Positions 48,351-57,471 of a stretch of 63,458 bases of DNA are shown piece after piece. The translations under genes were made by a program, and so were the position numbers. A model generated the notes under the pieces. The model saw only the letters and a list, made by a program, of their open reading frames with translations. It did no database searches and had not been told where the DNA came from. How positions within the stretch are numbered: the stretch's first letter is position 1; each line of letters begins with the position of its first letter. The DNA is from Candidatus Butyricicoccus avistercoris (lineage in GTDB: Bacteria; Bacillota; Clostridia; Oscillospirales; Butyricicoccaceae), in contig DXIE01000033.1 of NCBI GenBank assembly GCA_019113005.1, forward strand, positions 1-63,458, written 5' to 3'.

Positions 48351-48764
48351 TCACTCCTTGGTTGTATTTAAACCATGATTAGGGAAATTTCTAACTTGAG
48401 GTTCACCTGTATTTTGAAATTCTTCTAAAGGAACAAGAAATACAGGTAGTGTTGCTACGATATCAGGGAAGATGGTTAAATCAGAAGAAGTAACAGGATA
48501 AAATCCATCATAATCTACACGCACAGAATATCTTGCATAAGGAAATGGCTGATTAGGTGAGAGTGAATTTGAAACTGGTGGTGCAGGTAGTGGTAAAGGT
48601 GCAGTCTGACCAGAGCGATTAGTACGAACATTATATATAAGTTCGTAAGAACCAGTGTCAGATATAGAATAAACTGTTACAAGTGCATTTTCTAGCGGGA
48701 TAGCAGTTCTTGCTGTTGATACAGAAACAACTAAATAACCAGTAGAAGTATTTTGATTTGACAT
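48351..48764 (-). CDS. CnaB-like/carboxypeptidase-regulatory-like domain protein (137 aa)
   Basis: A beta-sandwich pattern: GYLVVSVSTARTAIPLENAL, TNRSGQTAPLPLPAP and YSVRVDYDGFYPVTSSDLTIF, with a hydrophobic strand near the end. No secretion signal. First gene of the operon with the SpoIID/PG-binding and PG-binding proteins; the next start lies 6 nt after its stop. The parS site 48777-48792 lies directly upstream of its ribosome site. Confidence 0.7.
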   Translation of the reverse strand: MSNQNTSTGYLVVSVSTARTAIPLENALVTVYSISDTGSYELIYNVRTNRSGQTAPLPLPAPPVSNSLSPNQPFPYARYSVRVDYDGFYPVTSSDLTIFPDIVATLPVFLVPLEEFQNTGEPQVRNFPNHGLNTTKE

Positions 48765-48776
48765 AGAAAACTCCTT

Positions 48777-48792
48777 TGTTTCACATGAAACA
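48777..48792. other. parS: parS centromere site 2
   Basis: TGTTTCACATGAAACA in the 32-nt gap between the CnaB-like gene and asnB; overlaps no coding sequence. Confidence 0.9.
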
Positions 48793-48796
48793 TTAA

Positions 48797-50623
48797 TTAA
48801 ATAATAGATACATGATATTTCTTAAACCATCTATCAAGTTGAATGATATATGCAAAAACTTGAGGGCCACGCATTAATTGACCATACCAAGGTTCAGACA
48901 TATTATTAGGGTCAAGTAAAAGCTGCTCTATTGCCTCAATATTAAAGATTTTAGGAATATATGAATGTTCATCTTGTATTATTTGCCTTACATATGAGCT
49001 TACAAGCTCGGTATATAAAGGAGAAAATGTTTTTGGATAAGGTGACTTTTTACGCCAAACAATTTCTTCGGGTAAATCATTTTCAAAAGCTTTTCTTACA
49101 ATGCCTTTTTCTCTGCCTTCATAAGCTTTTAACTCCCAAGGCATATTATAAGCATATTCAACAATTCTATGGTCACAAAATGGAACTCTGACTTCAAGAC
49201 CAGAATACATGCTCATTCTATCTTTTCTATCAAGCAGAGTTGCCATAAACCATCTGAGATTGAGCATAAACATCTCACGCATACGAGCTTCTTTTTTGCT
49301 GTCATTAGGCAGTTTATCAGCAAGTTTACAAGTATCTAAATAATGCTGTCTTACAAATTCCTCACCATTAGATATTACACCGTCATTTAGAAGGCTCATT
49401 CTAAAATCTATTGAGCGTGACCAAGGGAAAGTATCCTCGAATAATATTTCTTCTCTATGATACCAAGGATAACCGCCAAATAACTCATCTGCACATTCAC
49501 CCGATTGGCATACAGTAAATTCTTTTTTTACAGCATTGCAAAATAGAAGCAAAGAGGAGTCAACATCAGCCATACCAGCTAAATCTCTTGCATCAACGGC
49601 TGGAAGAAGTGCGGCACAAAGAGCGGCATTATCCAAAATAACTTTATGATGTTTAGAGCCTATTGCATTTGAAATTAAATCTATATAATCTGCGTCGCTA
49701 TTAGGCTGAAATAGACTTTTCTCAAAATATTTATCATTATCTTTATAATCAACCGACCAAGTATGAAGTTGTTTGTTTTGCTTTTTATACTCACGACTTG
49801 CAAGCATTGATAATATAGAAGAATCAAGTCCACCAGATAAAAAGGTGCATAGAGGTACATCACTTACAAGCTGTCTAGATGCAGAATCTTCAATTAGATA
49901 TTTTGTTTTGGCAATAGTTTGTTCAGGTGAATCAGTATGTTCACAAGCCTTGAGTGACCAGTATGGGGCAATGGTTAGTTTATTATCTTTTAAAACTGCA
50001 AAATGAGCAGGAAGAAGTTCTTCAATTTGATTAAACACACCAAAGCCAGCAGGTCTGGCAGGGCCAAGAAGTAAAATAGAACGCAGACCATCTTGATTTA
50101 TTTCTGGTTTAATGTCAGGGTGACATAATAATGTTTTAATTTCAGAGCCAAACACTAAACCATTTTTAGTTTTGGTGAAGAATAGAGGTTTAACACCTAA
50201 CCTATCACGACAAAGGGTTAAGGTATGCTCTTTGTTATCCCAAATAGCAAAGGCATATATGCCATTTAATTTTTCAAAAGCGTTGGTGTTCCATTCCATA
50301 TAGGAATGAAGTAAAACCTCGGTATCAGAATGACCTAAAAAGGTATGACCTTTAGATAAAAGCTCTTTTCTAATATCTTCGGTATTATAAAGCTCACCAT
50401 TATAAACTAAAACATATCGCTCATCAGGTGATTTCATAGGTTGTTTACCGTTTTCTGGGTCAACTACAATAAGTCGACGATGTATAAGACTTATATATTC
50501 ATTTGTGTATTCACCGCCATCATCTGGACCTCTGGGAATAAGTGTGCGAGCCATATGATTAGATATATTTTGCATATTACGGCAACTAATTTTATTATCG
50601 GTAAAACCAGCTATTCCACACAT
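48797..50623 (-). CDS. asnB: Asparagine synthetase, glutamine-hydrolysing
   Basis: Class II amidotransferase: Cys2 (MCGIAGF) is the glutaminase nucleophile, RGPDDGGEY, NGELYN and GHSDTEVLLH build the glutamine site, and SGGLDSS is the PP-loop of the synthetase domain, with QSGECADELFGGY. 608 aa. AAAGGAG upstream. It stands alone and is flanked at both ends by parS sites 2 and 3. It makes Asn from Asp, or could amidate a peptidoglycan precursor as some relatives do. Confidence 0.95.
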   Translation of the reverse strand: MCGIAGFTDNKISCRNMQNISNHMARTLIPRGPDDGGEYTNEYISLIHRRLIVVDPENGKQPMKSPDERYVLVYNGELYNTEDIRKELLSKGHTFLGHSDTEVLLHSYMEWNTNAFEKLNGIYAFAIWDNKEHTLTLCRDRLGVKPLFFTKTKNGLVFGSEIKTLLCHPDIKPEINQDGLRSILLLGPARPAGFGVFNQIEELLPAHFAVLKDNKLTIAPYWSLKACEHTDSPEQTIAKTKYLIEDSASRQLVSDVPLCTFLSGGLDSSILSMLASREYKKQNKQLHTWSVDYKDNDKYFEKSLFQPNSDADYIDLISNAIGSKHHKVILDNAALCAALLPAVDARDLAGMADVDSSLLLFCNAVKKEFTVCQSGECADELFGGYPWYHREEILFEDTFPWSRSIDFRMSLLNDGVISNGEEFVRQHYLDTCKLADKLPNDSKKEARMREMFMLNLRWFMATLLDRKDRMSMYSGLEVRVPFCDHRIVEYAYNMPWELKAYEGREKGIVRKAFENDLPEEIVWRKKSPYPKTFSPLYTELVSSYVRQIIQDEHSYIPKIFNIEAIEQLLLDPNNMSEPWYGQLMRGPQVFAYIIQLDRWFKKYHVSII

Positions 50624-50645
50624 AAAAACAAAACTCCTTTATAAG

Positions 50646-50661
50646 TGTTTCATGTGAAACA
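50646..50661. other. parS: parS centromere site 3
   Basis: TGTTTCATGTGAAACA, opposite orientation to sites 1 and 2, 23 nt upstream of the asnB start. Confidence 0.9.
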
Positions 50662-50705
50662 AAATTTAATTATTTTAATTTTATGCATTAAACTTAAAAT
50701 TTAGA

Positions 50706-50740
50706 ACAAAAAAATCCCTGCTAACTAAATTAGCAGGGAT
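50706..50740 (-). terminator. Terminator after mannitol-dehydrogenase family gene
   Basis: Minus strand: ATCCCTGCTAA / TTAGCAGGGAT, 5-nt loop, followed by TTTTTTTG. Confidence 0.9.
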
Positions 50741-50747
50741 AAATATT

Positions 50748-52349
50748 TTATTCTCCACAATATTTAATTAAGGTTTTTCTAACAGCACCTTCACCAGCGA
50801 TAAACTCATTAAACATTTCTGTTACCTTATCAGCAAGACCAACTTCATAGAGGTTAGCACCAAAGATAGCTTTATTAGAAAGCAGAGGATAAAGCTGTTT
50901 TTCCTTTGCAGGTTCACCGCCAAGAGTGATACCATCAAGAATTTTATCTAGATATGGTAACATTGGGTCTGGGCTACGTTCAAATTTATTGCCATTATCG
51001 TCAACAGCAAGCAGATAACGAAGCCAACCAGCGAGAACAAGAGGAATATAAACCAGATTGGAAACTCTATGCATAGGAACAGTGGAATTATAATAAGCAT
51101 AAAGAGTTTGACCAAATCGAGTTGATATTTTTTGAGAAATATCGGTTGCAGTACGCTGAGGGGTATCAGGTAAAAATGGGTTAGGATAACGTTCGCTTAA
51201 AACTTCGTGTAAAAATTCGATTGGATTTATAACTCCTGGGTCAGATACCATAGGCATAGCTTCGTCCATGCTCATATGAGTAATAAGACTAACAAGTTGT
51301 TTGTCATTCATTTCATCATGTACAGTTTTATAACCAAGCATACAGCCATATACAGCAAGAGCAGTATCCATAGGGTTTAAACAAGTACAAGCTTTCATAC
51401 GAGCAGAGCGAGCAACAATATCATGATTAGTAAAGATAATACCAAGCTGCTCTAGTGGAGGGTGGCCATTAGGGAATGAATCCTCTATTAATAGATATTG
51501 AGGACGTTCAGTGTTTACAAAAGCAGCAGCACGAGTGCCTTTTTGTGTTACAAATGGACGAATACCTTCAAGACCATCAGATTCCAGAGCTTCAGTTACA
51601 CGACTATCAGGGTGAGGAGTGATTTTATCAATCATAGAAAGCGGATAAGAAATTTCACTTGTAATATATTTAGCTTCTTCCTCAGTGATAAAGCCGTTTT
51701 CTAGCCAAGCTTCAGCCATATCAGTCATTGCACGATGCAGGCGAATACCATTATTCTCACAGTTATCTAGAGAAACAAGTGCAAAAGGAGATACACCTGC
51801 ACGTTTTCTAGCAAGACATAGTGTAGCAAGTCTACCAAAGAAAGATGCTGAATTATCACTTGGGCCATTTTTCGCATCTTGAGCGAAATCATGAACTAAA
51901 TTACGCTCATTATCTCTTATAACATAACCTTTTTCGGTTATAGTCATAGAAACCATTTGCATGGAAGGAGAGCAGAAGATTTCATGTAATCTTTTCATAT
52001 CTTCGCTCATTTTAAGACTTTCTGTGATAGAAGCAATAATTTCTTTTTGAATATGACCATCAGCATAAAGGGTAGCTATAATAGATAGGTTATCGTTGGC
52101 ACGATAAACACGGTCTATTAGTTCCTCATCATAACCTTCACAACAAATAATGCCAGTTTTTGATAGTCCAGCAGTTAAAAGACGTTGAGCAAGAGCAGAT
52201 GGAAACGCACGAAATAAACTACCTGCACCAAAATGCAGCCAAGTAGGATTTTCATAAGTGGCTTGTCTAACAGCAGCTATATCATAAGATGGGAGTCTAT
52301 ATCCCTTCCAAGACAGGTTATGATTCAGGCTTTCCAATGCAAGTTTCAT
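50748..52349 (-). CDS. Mannitol dehydrogenase family protein (fructuronate reductase-like, 533 aa)
   Basis: Polyol-specific long-chain dehydrogenase: N-terminal Rossmann region (NPTWLHFGAGSLFRAFPSAL), central LDNCENNG motif and the MIDKITPHPD active-site region with its Lys. Acts with NAD(P)H on D-mannonate/D-fructuronate, mannitol or altronate; the length and start resemble UxuB-type enzymes but no hexuronate genes adjoin, so the substrate is open. AAGGAAGG upstream, single-gene unit. Confidence 0.85.
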   Translation of the reverse strand: MKLALESLNHNLSWKGYRLPSYDIAAVRQATYENPTWLHFGAGSLFRAFPSALAQRLLTAGLSKTGIICCEGYDEELIDRVYRANDNLSIIATLYADGHIQKEIIASITESLKMSEDMKRLHEIFCSPSMQMVSMTITEKGYVIRDNERNLVHDFAQDAKNGPSDNSASFFGRLATLCLARKRAGVSPFALVSLDNCENNGIRLHRAMTDMAEAWLENGFITEEEAKYITSEISYPLSMIDKITPHPDSRVTEALESDGLEGIRPFVTQKGTRAAAFVNTERPQYLLIEDSFPNGHPPLEQLGIIFTNHDIVARSARMKACTCLNPMDTALAVYGCMLGYKTVHDEMNDKQLVSLITHMSMDEAMPMVSDPGVINPIEFLHEVLSERYPNPFLPDTPQRTATDISQKISTRFGQTLYAYYNSTVPMHRVSNLVYIPLVLAGWLRYLLAVDDNGNKFERSPDPMLPYLDKILDGITLGGEPAKEKQLYPLLSNKAIFGANLYEVGLADKVTEMFNEFIAGEGAVRKTLIKYCGE

Positions 52350-52527
52350 ATTGGGTTACCTTCCTTTCAAAATATTACATTTATAATTTAGACTAAAAAA
52401 TCTAATTATAGTATATCAAAAATTAACCAATACGAATAGAGGAAAGTTTGAAAAAAGTATTAAAAAAACATATTTATAATCAAAAGAGCATGTAAAAACA
52501 TGTTTTTAGGATAAAAATTTAACAAAG

Positions 52528-53196
52528 TTATTTTATCATTTGGTGAAGGCAGTCTAGTGCATCAGATAAACTGCCCACATGGTCAATAAGACCATAAGAA
52601 ACCGCCTCTTTTCCGCCGACAACTGTGCCAACATCAGCAGACATCTGGTCGGTTGCCATCATAAGATTTTCAAAGGTATCATGAGATATATTAGAATGAG
52701 TAGTTACAAAAGTTGTTATACGTTCTTGAATAGATTTAAAATAAGAATAGGTTTGAGGGGAAGCGATAATAGTACCACTCATTCTTACAGGGTGTATGGT
52801 CATAGCTGCACTAGGTGCAATAAAAGATTGTTTAGCAGCCACAGCAAGAGGTACACCTATCGAGTGACCTCCACCAAGCACAAGTGAAACAGTAGGTTTT
52901 TTCATTCCTGCTATAAGTTCAGCTATGGCAAGACCTGCTTCTACATCACCACCAACAGTATTTAAAAGTATCAATAAGCCTTTTATATCATCAGCTTCTT
53001 CTATGGCTGTTATTTGAGGAATAATATGCTCGTATTTAGTTGTTTTAGTTTGCTGAGGAGCTTCTAAGTGTCCTTCAATTTGACCAACAATGGTTATACA
53101 ATGAATATTACCATAAGCAGAGTGGGTTGTAATAGAGCCTGTTTGGGTTATACTATTATCATGTTGTTTTTCATCATTTGAATTTACATCACACAT
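52528..53196 (-). CDS. ClpP-like serine protease, TepA type (222 aa)
   Basis: ClpP/crotonase fold with [17 protein letters not shown], the nucleophile region [15 protein letters not shown] (Ser) and the His motif [10 protein letters not shown]. The hydrophilic N-terminus lacks a signal sequence. Resembles the TepA/YmfB group encoded near spoIIIE or ftsK in Bacillus. No Clp ATPase nearby. AAAGGAG upstream. Upstream of it lies a 420-nt gap with a DnaA-box cluster. Confidence 0.82.
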   Translation of the reverse strand: MCDVNSNDEKQHDNSITQTGSITTHSAYGNIHCITIVGQIEGHLEAPQQTKTTKYEHIIPQITAIEEADDIKGLLILLNTVGGDVEAGLAIAELIAGMKKPTVSLVLGGGHSIGVPLAVAAKQSFIAPSAAMTIHPVRMSGTIIASPQTYSYFKSIQERITTFVTTHSNISHDTFENLMMATDQMSADVGTVVGGKEAVSYGLIDHVGSLSDALDCLHQMIK

Positions 53197-53362
53197 AATA
53201 TTACTCCTTTTTTATGCATTTAATAGCGTAATAAGAGTATAATATGCAATTTATAATATAAAATTCATTGAAATGCTATGGAAAAAAATGAAAGTTTGTT
53301 AAATACTATATGTAATGAAAAATATGTAAACTAAGGGTAAAATAATATTATATAACTATAAG

Positions 53363-53571
53363 TTATCAACATGTACACAGAGTTATCAACAAAAAAGTAC
53401 TGTTTTCCTCAGAGTTATCCACAGATGATTTTTTACTTGTGGATATGTTTATAAAAAATTTGTCATTTTGCATAAAATATACATATAGTAATAATTATTT
53501 TAAATAATACAATATATAAAAATATTTTATGTGGATAAATTTGTGGATAATACAGTAAATTATGTGGATAA
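53363..53571. promoter_or_regulatory. DnaA-box cluster in the ClpP-like/pilus gap
   Basis: The 420-nt gap 53197-53616 has four perfect TTATCCACA boxes: 53415-53423 on +, and TGTGGATAA at 53530-53538, 53542-53550 and 53563-53571 (same orientation, 12 and 21 nt apart). TTATCAACA (53363-53371, 53383-53391) and TGTGGATAT (53438-53446) are one base off. An AT-rich stretch separates the halves. About 21 kb from oriC; no dnaA or rep gene nearby. Confidence 0.85.
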
Positions 53572-53579
53572 AAAAGGAT

Positions 53580-53618
53580 ATAAAAAATCCAGAAAGGAGA
53601 AAAGCTCCAATCTGGATT
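53580..53618 (-). terminator. Terminator of the pilus-like operon
   Basis: Minus strand: AATCCAGA-TT-GGAG / CTCC-TT-TCTGGATT, internal mismatch of 2 nt each side, then TTTTTATA. It overlaps the stop of the last pilin-like gene. Confidence 0.8.
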
Positions 53619-54042
53619 AAGAAGCGTTATCACTTTCTGGGGGTAAGAGTTGCCATTTTAAAACTTCAAATTCGCCATTTGTGATTATATGAATATTTAT
53701 TTGCAGTGTACCAGCTTCATTTGCGGGTAAATCAAAACTTAGAACTTGAGCTCCTTTGTCATATATGGCAGCTATACCTTGTTCATTAAGTAAGTTTTCC
53801 ATTTCATGTCCTGCTGAGTCAGGAGAATATCCTGAATAAGCGGATAACATACCTAATATTTGTTGACCTTTTGAATCAGCCTTATGATATGCATTTGAAA
53901 TTTCTATGCTGTGCTTAGATGTCATAAGGTCAGAGCGTGCATGGCTAAGTGATAGCATTGAAACGCATGAAAATATAAGAAGAAGTAAAATATTAATTAC
54001 AGTTGGAAAACCAACCGCAAGGCTACCTTTTTTATATTTCAT
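53617..54042 (-). CDS. Pilin-like membrane protein (141 aa), last gene
   Basis: A basic N-terminus (MKYKKGSLAVGFPTVINILL) is followed by one hydrophobic helix and an extracellular domain, the layout of type IV pilin-like proteins. No clear class III cleavage Glu at +5 could be found. GAGGTG upstream. Last gene of the operon with the GspF-like gene; contains no cysteine pairs. Function by association only. Confidence 0.6.
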   Translation of the reverse strand: MKYKKGSLAVGFPTVINILLLLIFSCVSMLSLSHARSDLMTSKHSIEISNAYHKADSKGQQILGMLSAYSGYSPDSAGHEMENLLNEQGIAAIYDKGAQVLSFDLPANEAGTLQINIHIITNGEFEVLKWQLLPPESDNAS

Positions 54043-54044
54043 CT

Positions 54045-54470
54045 TTACACCTCATTTTTATACTGACAAATTGAAAGCTCTAATATGCTGTCACCATTAG
54101 GCTCATAAACATTAAAGTTGCCATTAATTATATTATGCTTATCCTCAGAGGTTGTAATTTCTAAAAGATAAATACCATTTTCTTTTGAACAAACATTCCA
54201 GTTTTTATCATACCAAATTTGCATTTTGTTAGAGTTTATAAGAGTACCGTTTAGTATATCTGGCATGGTTGTTATATCTCCATTTGTAGCCCTAAATGCC
54301 ATAGTAGCATTTTCAGTTGCTATATGAGCTTTGGTAAGCACTCGACTGAAAGCACTAAGGGAATAAGCTTCTGATAATGTTGCAAAACAAACAGTAGCAC
54401 CTACAACAAAGATTAAAAGATTTACAAGCATTTCAAGCAAGAATAAACGTGTTTGGCTTAATCTTTTCAA
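54045..54470 (-). CDS. Prepilin-like protein (141 aa)
   Basis: N-terminus QTRLFLLEMLVNLLIFVVGA resembles the FTLLEMLVVL prepilin helix, with Glu at the usual position, but the residue before it is Arg rather than Gly. Extracellular part of about 100 residues contains two Cys (VCSKENG, SICQYK). Overlaps the previous gene by 4 nt. Confidence 0.7.
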   Translation of the reverse strand: MKRLSQTRLFLLEMLVNLLIFVVGATVCFATLSEAYSLSAFSRVLTKAHIATENATMAFRATNGDITTMPDILNGTLINSNKMQIWYDKNWNVCSKENGIYLLEITTSEDKHNIINGNFNVYEPNGDSILELSICQYKNEV

Positions 54471-54943
54471 TTTGCACCTCCAACGATACCACTTCGAGGA
54501 GTAAGAATAAGAGTTTGAACATTATTATTTTGAGAAATATATTCAACAGAAATCATATTATCTTTTTGAGATAAATACATAATACCTGCTTCACATAATC
54601 TCTCAGCATATAGTTCACTTTTACGAGAGTTTTGTATATATAAATAGCCATCTTTACAGTAGTATAACCAAGTTATATTGTTTTTGGTTATAGCTAATGC
54701 AGGTGTGGAATCAGCAAGCGAAGTAACTGATATACTGTTTTGGTTATCAGCACGTTTCACAGCACCGAGCAGATGTTCAAGAACAATAGATTCACTTTGT
54801 GTGTTATCAGCACGAGTAATAATACCTTCATATACATTTGTTATGCGAGGAATAAGAAGAAGGCTGCAAAGCAAAAATATAAGAAAGAATATAAAAACAA
54901 AAGTAGTACCTGCACGATGACGAATAATTGCAGATATTCTCAC
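54467..54943 (-). CDS. Pilin-like membrane protein (158 aa)
   Basis: Short basic head, RAGTTFVFIFFLIFLLC hydrophobic helix, then a globular extracellular domain with WLYYCKDGYLYIQN. Has a Gly before the helix like a prepilin, but no +5 Glu. Overlaps both neighbours by 4 nt, so tightly co-translated. Confidence 0.6.
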   Translation of the reverse strand: MRISAIIRHRAGTTFVFIFFLIFLLCSLLLIPRITNVYEGIITRADNTQSESIVLEHLLGAVKRADNQNSISVTSLADSTPALAITKNNITWLYYCKDGYLYIQNSRKSELYAERLCEAGIMYLSQKDNMISVEYISQNNNVQTLILTPRSGIVGGAN

Positions 54944-55245
54944 GCAAAAGCACCTCCTTTATTTATCCTTATATTGATATCAGGTGGATTATCTGGTGAT
55001 GTTCGGCGATAATCAACTGTAAAACGTCTGTTATCTATTTCTATGCCATAATGGTCTTCTATATATCGAAGGTCGGGCGGATATCTGCCTTCAACTGCAA
55101 AACAATGGTCTGATGCTTGTTTAATTTCATCATATAAGGCGTAATAACTTTTATTAAGCATAAAATCATCTATAAAATAAATGCCAAAGGAGAATATACC
55201 ACCTATAATAAATGCTGTGATTATACTTTTTAATATATTTTTCAT
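54940..55245 (-). CDS. Small pilin-like membrane protein (101 aa)
   Basis: The ATG at 55245 (AAGGAG upstream) is preferred to the longer frame start at 55329, which overlaps the GspF-like gene. An N-terminal helix (about 7-24), then a short soluble part with EGRYPPDLRYIEDHYGI, a pattern seen in pseudopilin C-terminal domains. Sits directly after the F protein. Confidence 0.6.
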   Translation of the reverse strand: MKNILKSIITAFIIGGIFSFGIYFIDDFMLNKSYYALYDEIKQASDHCFAVEGRYPPDLRYIEDHYGIEIDNRRFTVDYRRTSPDNPPDINIRINKGGAFA

Positions 55246-55261
55246 TGTTATACTCCTTATA

Positions 55262-56281
55262 TTATGCCATAGAAGCAAGTCCACCAAGCAGAGGAAGAAT
55301 AACAGATAATAAAAGCAAGCCAGACGCACTGCTTAGAATTAAAACAATTATAGGTTCTAAGATTACAAGCAGTCTATCCATTCGACCAGCAGAATCTTTA
55401 GCAAGTTTAGAGGCAACTTCATCAAGCAAAAAACCTGTTTGCCCATTGCTGTTTAATCTACCTAAAGCACTGCCTGAAATAAGTCCAGTGTTTGCAAATG
55501 CTTTAGTAAGAGGAACGCCTTTGTCTATATCTAAAAGCATTGCATTTTTTGCACACTCAATGTCTGGGTGGTCACTTAAAGATGCTGAGTTTAAAATAAC
55601 CTCTTTATCAGATATGCCACATTGACAAAAAAGTGCAAGTGCAGCAGCAAATCTGCCAGCAGCGAGTTTGCGTGCAAAAAGTGTGTTTTGAAATAGTTTC
55701 CAACCGCTGTTTTTTACCAAAATCCAAAGTAGAACGCCAGCAAATACAATAGCTGTTAAAAGCATACCTGCAAGACCTGCAAACCATCTGCCCGCATTCA
55801 TTGCCCATCTTGCAAATGGTGAAAATGATAAACCAAGTGAAGAAAATTGGTCGGCAAGTATTGGAAGCACAAAACCTGCGGTTACAATTAAAATAAAACA
55901 TGTTAAAGCTGCCATTACGGCAGGATATATAGTTCGACCATGTAAGCTTTCATTTGCTGCACGTTCACGCTCAAAATAGCATGATAAGTAATCTACTGTT
56001 TGAGTTAGTGTATCTGTTTTTTCAGCATTTTCAATAAGCTTTATCATATATTCAGGAAAAACAGTTGTTTTTCTCATAGCATCGCTTAAAAGACCATTTC
56101 TAACTCCTGTACGAAGTGATAAATAGAGTTGTTCTTCGGCAGAGCTTGTAGAACGTGCTGCCATAGCTGCAAAACATTCACTTAGTGTATGCCCACGCCT
56201 TAGATAATTTCCTACATCTTGACAAAATTCGTCTAATATTATATTAGCAAGTAAATGCTCCTTTTTTAGTTTAAAACGCAT
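55262..56281 (-). CDS. Type II secretion/type IV pilus platform protein, GspF/PilC/ComGB-like (339 aa)
   Basis: Two T2SF domains, each a helical bundle (about 20-110 and 210-320) separated by membrane helices (about 120-180), with RKLAAGRFAAALALF before the second domain. This is the inner-membrane platform on which an ATPase normally drives pilin assembly. No GspE/PilB-type ATPase or prepilin peptidase is present in the window. First gene of a five-gene operon with four pilin-like proteins. Confidence 0.85.
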   Translation of the reverse strand: MRFKLKKEHLLANIILDEFCQDVGNYLRRGHTLSECFAAMAARSTSSAEEQLYLSLRTGVRNGLLSDAMRKTTVFPEYMIKLIENAEKTDTLTQTVDYLSCYFERERAANESLHGRTIYPAVMAALTCFILIVTAGFVLPILADQFSSLGLSFSPFARWAMNAGRWFAGLAGMLLTAIVFAGVLLWILVKNSGWKLFQNTLFARKLAAGRFAAALALFCQCGISDKEVILNSASLSDHPDIECAKNAMLLDIDKGVPLTKAFANTGLISGSALGRLNSNGQTGFLLDEVASKLAKDSAGRMDRLLVILEPIIVLILSSASGLLLLSVILPLLGGLASMA

Positions 56282-56438
56282 TTAAAATCCGACCCCTTAA
56301 ATTGTTTATAATTATTATAACTATATTTTTGTTATAGGTAAAGCGAAATAATACTATATTCAATACTTTGACTTTATGGTAAAATAGGCTGTATAATATA
56401 AAAATAAATTAAATCTAAGCAAAGGAGGAAAGTTAAGC

Positions 56439-57467
56439 TTGAATACACAGCTATTAAATCCAGATAAAGATAAAAATGCTTATTTGAAAGCAGCTGAATA
56501 TATATTGCAAGGTCAAGTGGTTGGTATGCCAACAGAAACAGTTTATGGACTAGCAGCTAATGCTTTAGATGGTGAGGCAGTAAAGAAAATATTTATTGCT
56601 AAAGGCAGACCGCAAGATAATCCACTTATAGTTCATATAGCAGATTTAAAACAAATGGACAAACTTGTAAGCTTTGTGCCTGAAAGTGCAAAAAAACTTG
56701 CTGATGCTTTTTGGCCAGGTCCACTTACTATTATATTAAAAAAAGCCGAATGTATACCAATAGAGGTAAGTGCAGGACTTGATACAGTTGGAATACGTTT
56801 TCCAAGTCATAAGGTGGCACAAAATTTAATTAAGGCGGTAGGAGTGCCTCTTGCAGCACCATCGGCTAATTTATCAGGCAGACCATCTACAACAACAGCT
56901 AAACATGTTATGGAGGATTTAAACGGTAAAATTCCAGCGGTGCTTGAGGGTGGAGCTTGTACAGTAGGTGTGGAATCGACTGTAATATCTTTAGCAGGTT
57001 ATAAACCAAGACTTCTAAGACCAGGAGGAATATCTCTTGAGCAGTTAAGAGAGGTCATTGGTGAAGTTGAAATTGATAGAGCTATAAAAGAAAAAATAGG
57101 TGATGATGTAAGAGTTTCTGCTCCAGGTATGAAATATAGACATTATGCACCTAAAGCACCTGTAACAGTTGTATGTGGTGATGCTGATAAAACTGCTCAG
57201 TATATAAAACAAAATGCAAGTAAAACAGCAGGTGTTTTATGTTTTAAAGAATACATGAATATATTTGCTGATTATGAGTGTTTTGAAATGGGTTTTAAAG
57301 ATGATGTAAGTTCACAAGCTCAAAGAATATTTGATGCACTAAGAGCATTTGATGAAACAAATGTAACTGAAATTTGGACTCAATGCCCATCAGATGAAGG
57401 TCTAGGGCTTGCAGTTGCTAATAGACTTAAAAAAGCAGCTGGATTTCATGTTATAGACTTAGGGTGA
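56439..57467 (+). CDS. tsaC: Threonylcarbamoyl-AMP synthase (Sua5/TsaC)
   Basis: 342 aa: YrdC domain (GMPTETVYGLAANAL; APSANLSGRPSTTTAKHV) plus the C-terminal Sua5 domain (ending about 340), which is the long two-domain form. Makes threonylcarbamoyl-AMP for t6A37 of tRNAs. TTG start with AAAGGAGG 10 nt upstream. coaE follows 4 nt later. Confidence 0.95.
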   Translation: MNTQLLNPDKDKNAYLKAAEYILQGQVVGMPTETVYGLAANALDGEAVKKIFIAKGRPQDNPLIVHIADLKQMDKLVSFVPESAKKLADAFWPGPLTIILKKAECIPIEVSAGLDTVGIRFPSHKVAQNLIKAVGVPLAAPSANLSGRPSTTTAKHVMEDLNGKIPAVLEGGACTVGVESTVISLAGYKPRLLRPGGISLEQLREVIGEVEIDRAIKEKIGDDVRVSAPGMKYRHYAPKAPVTVVCGDADKTAQYIKQNASKTAGVLCFKEYMNIFADYECFEMGFKDDVSSQAQRIFDALRAFDETNVTEIWTQCPSDEGLGLAVANRLKKAAGFHVIDLG

Positions 57468-57471
57468 CAAT

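Noticed and set aside
52489-52508. Small ACATGT-type hairpin after the ClpP-like gene
   Set aside because: Stem of only 5-6 bp and a poor T-run on the relevant strand; too weak to call a terminator.
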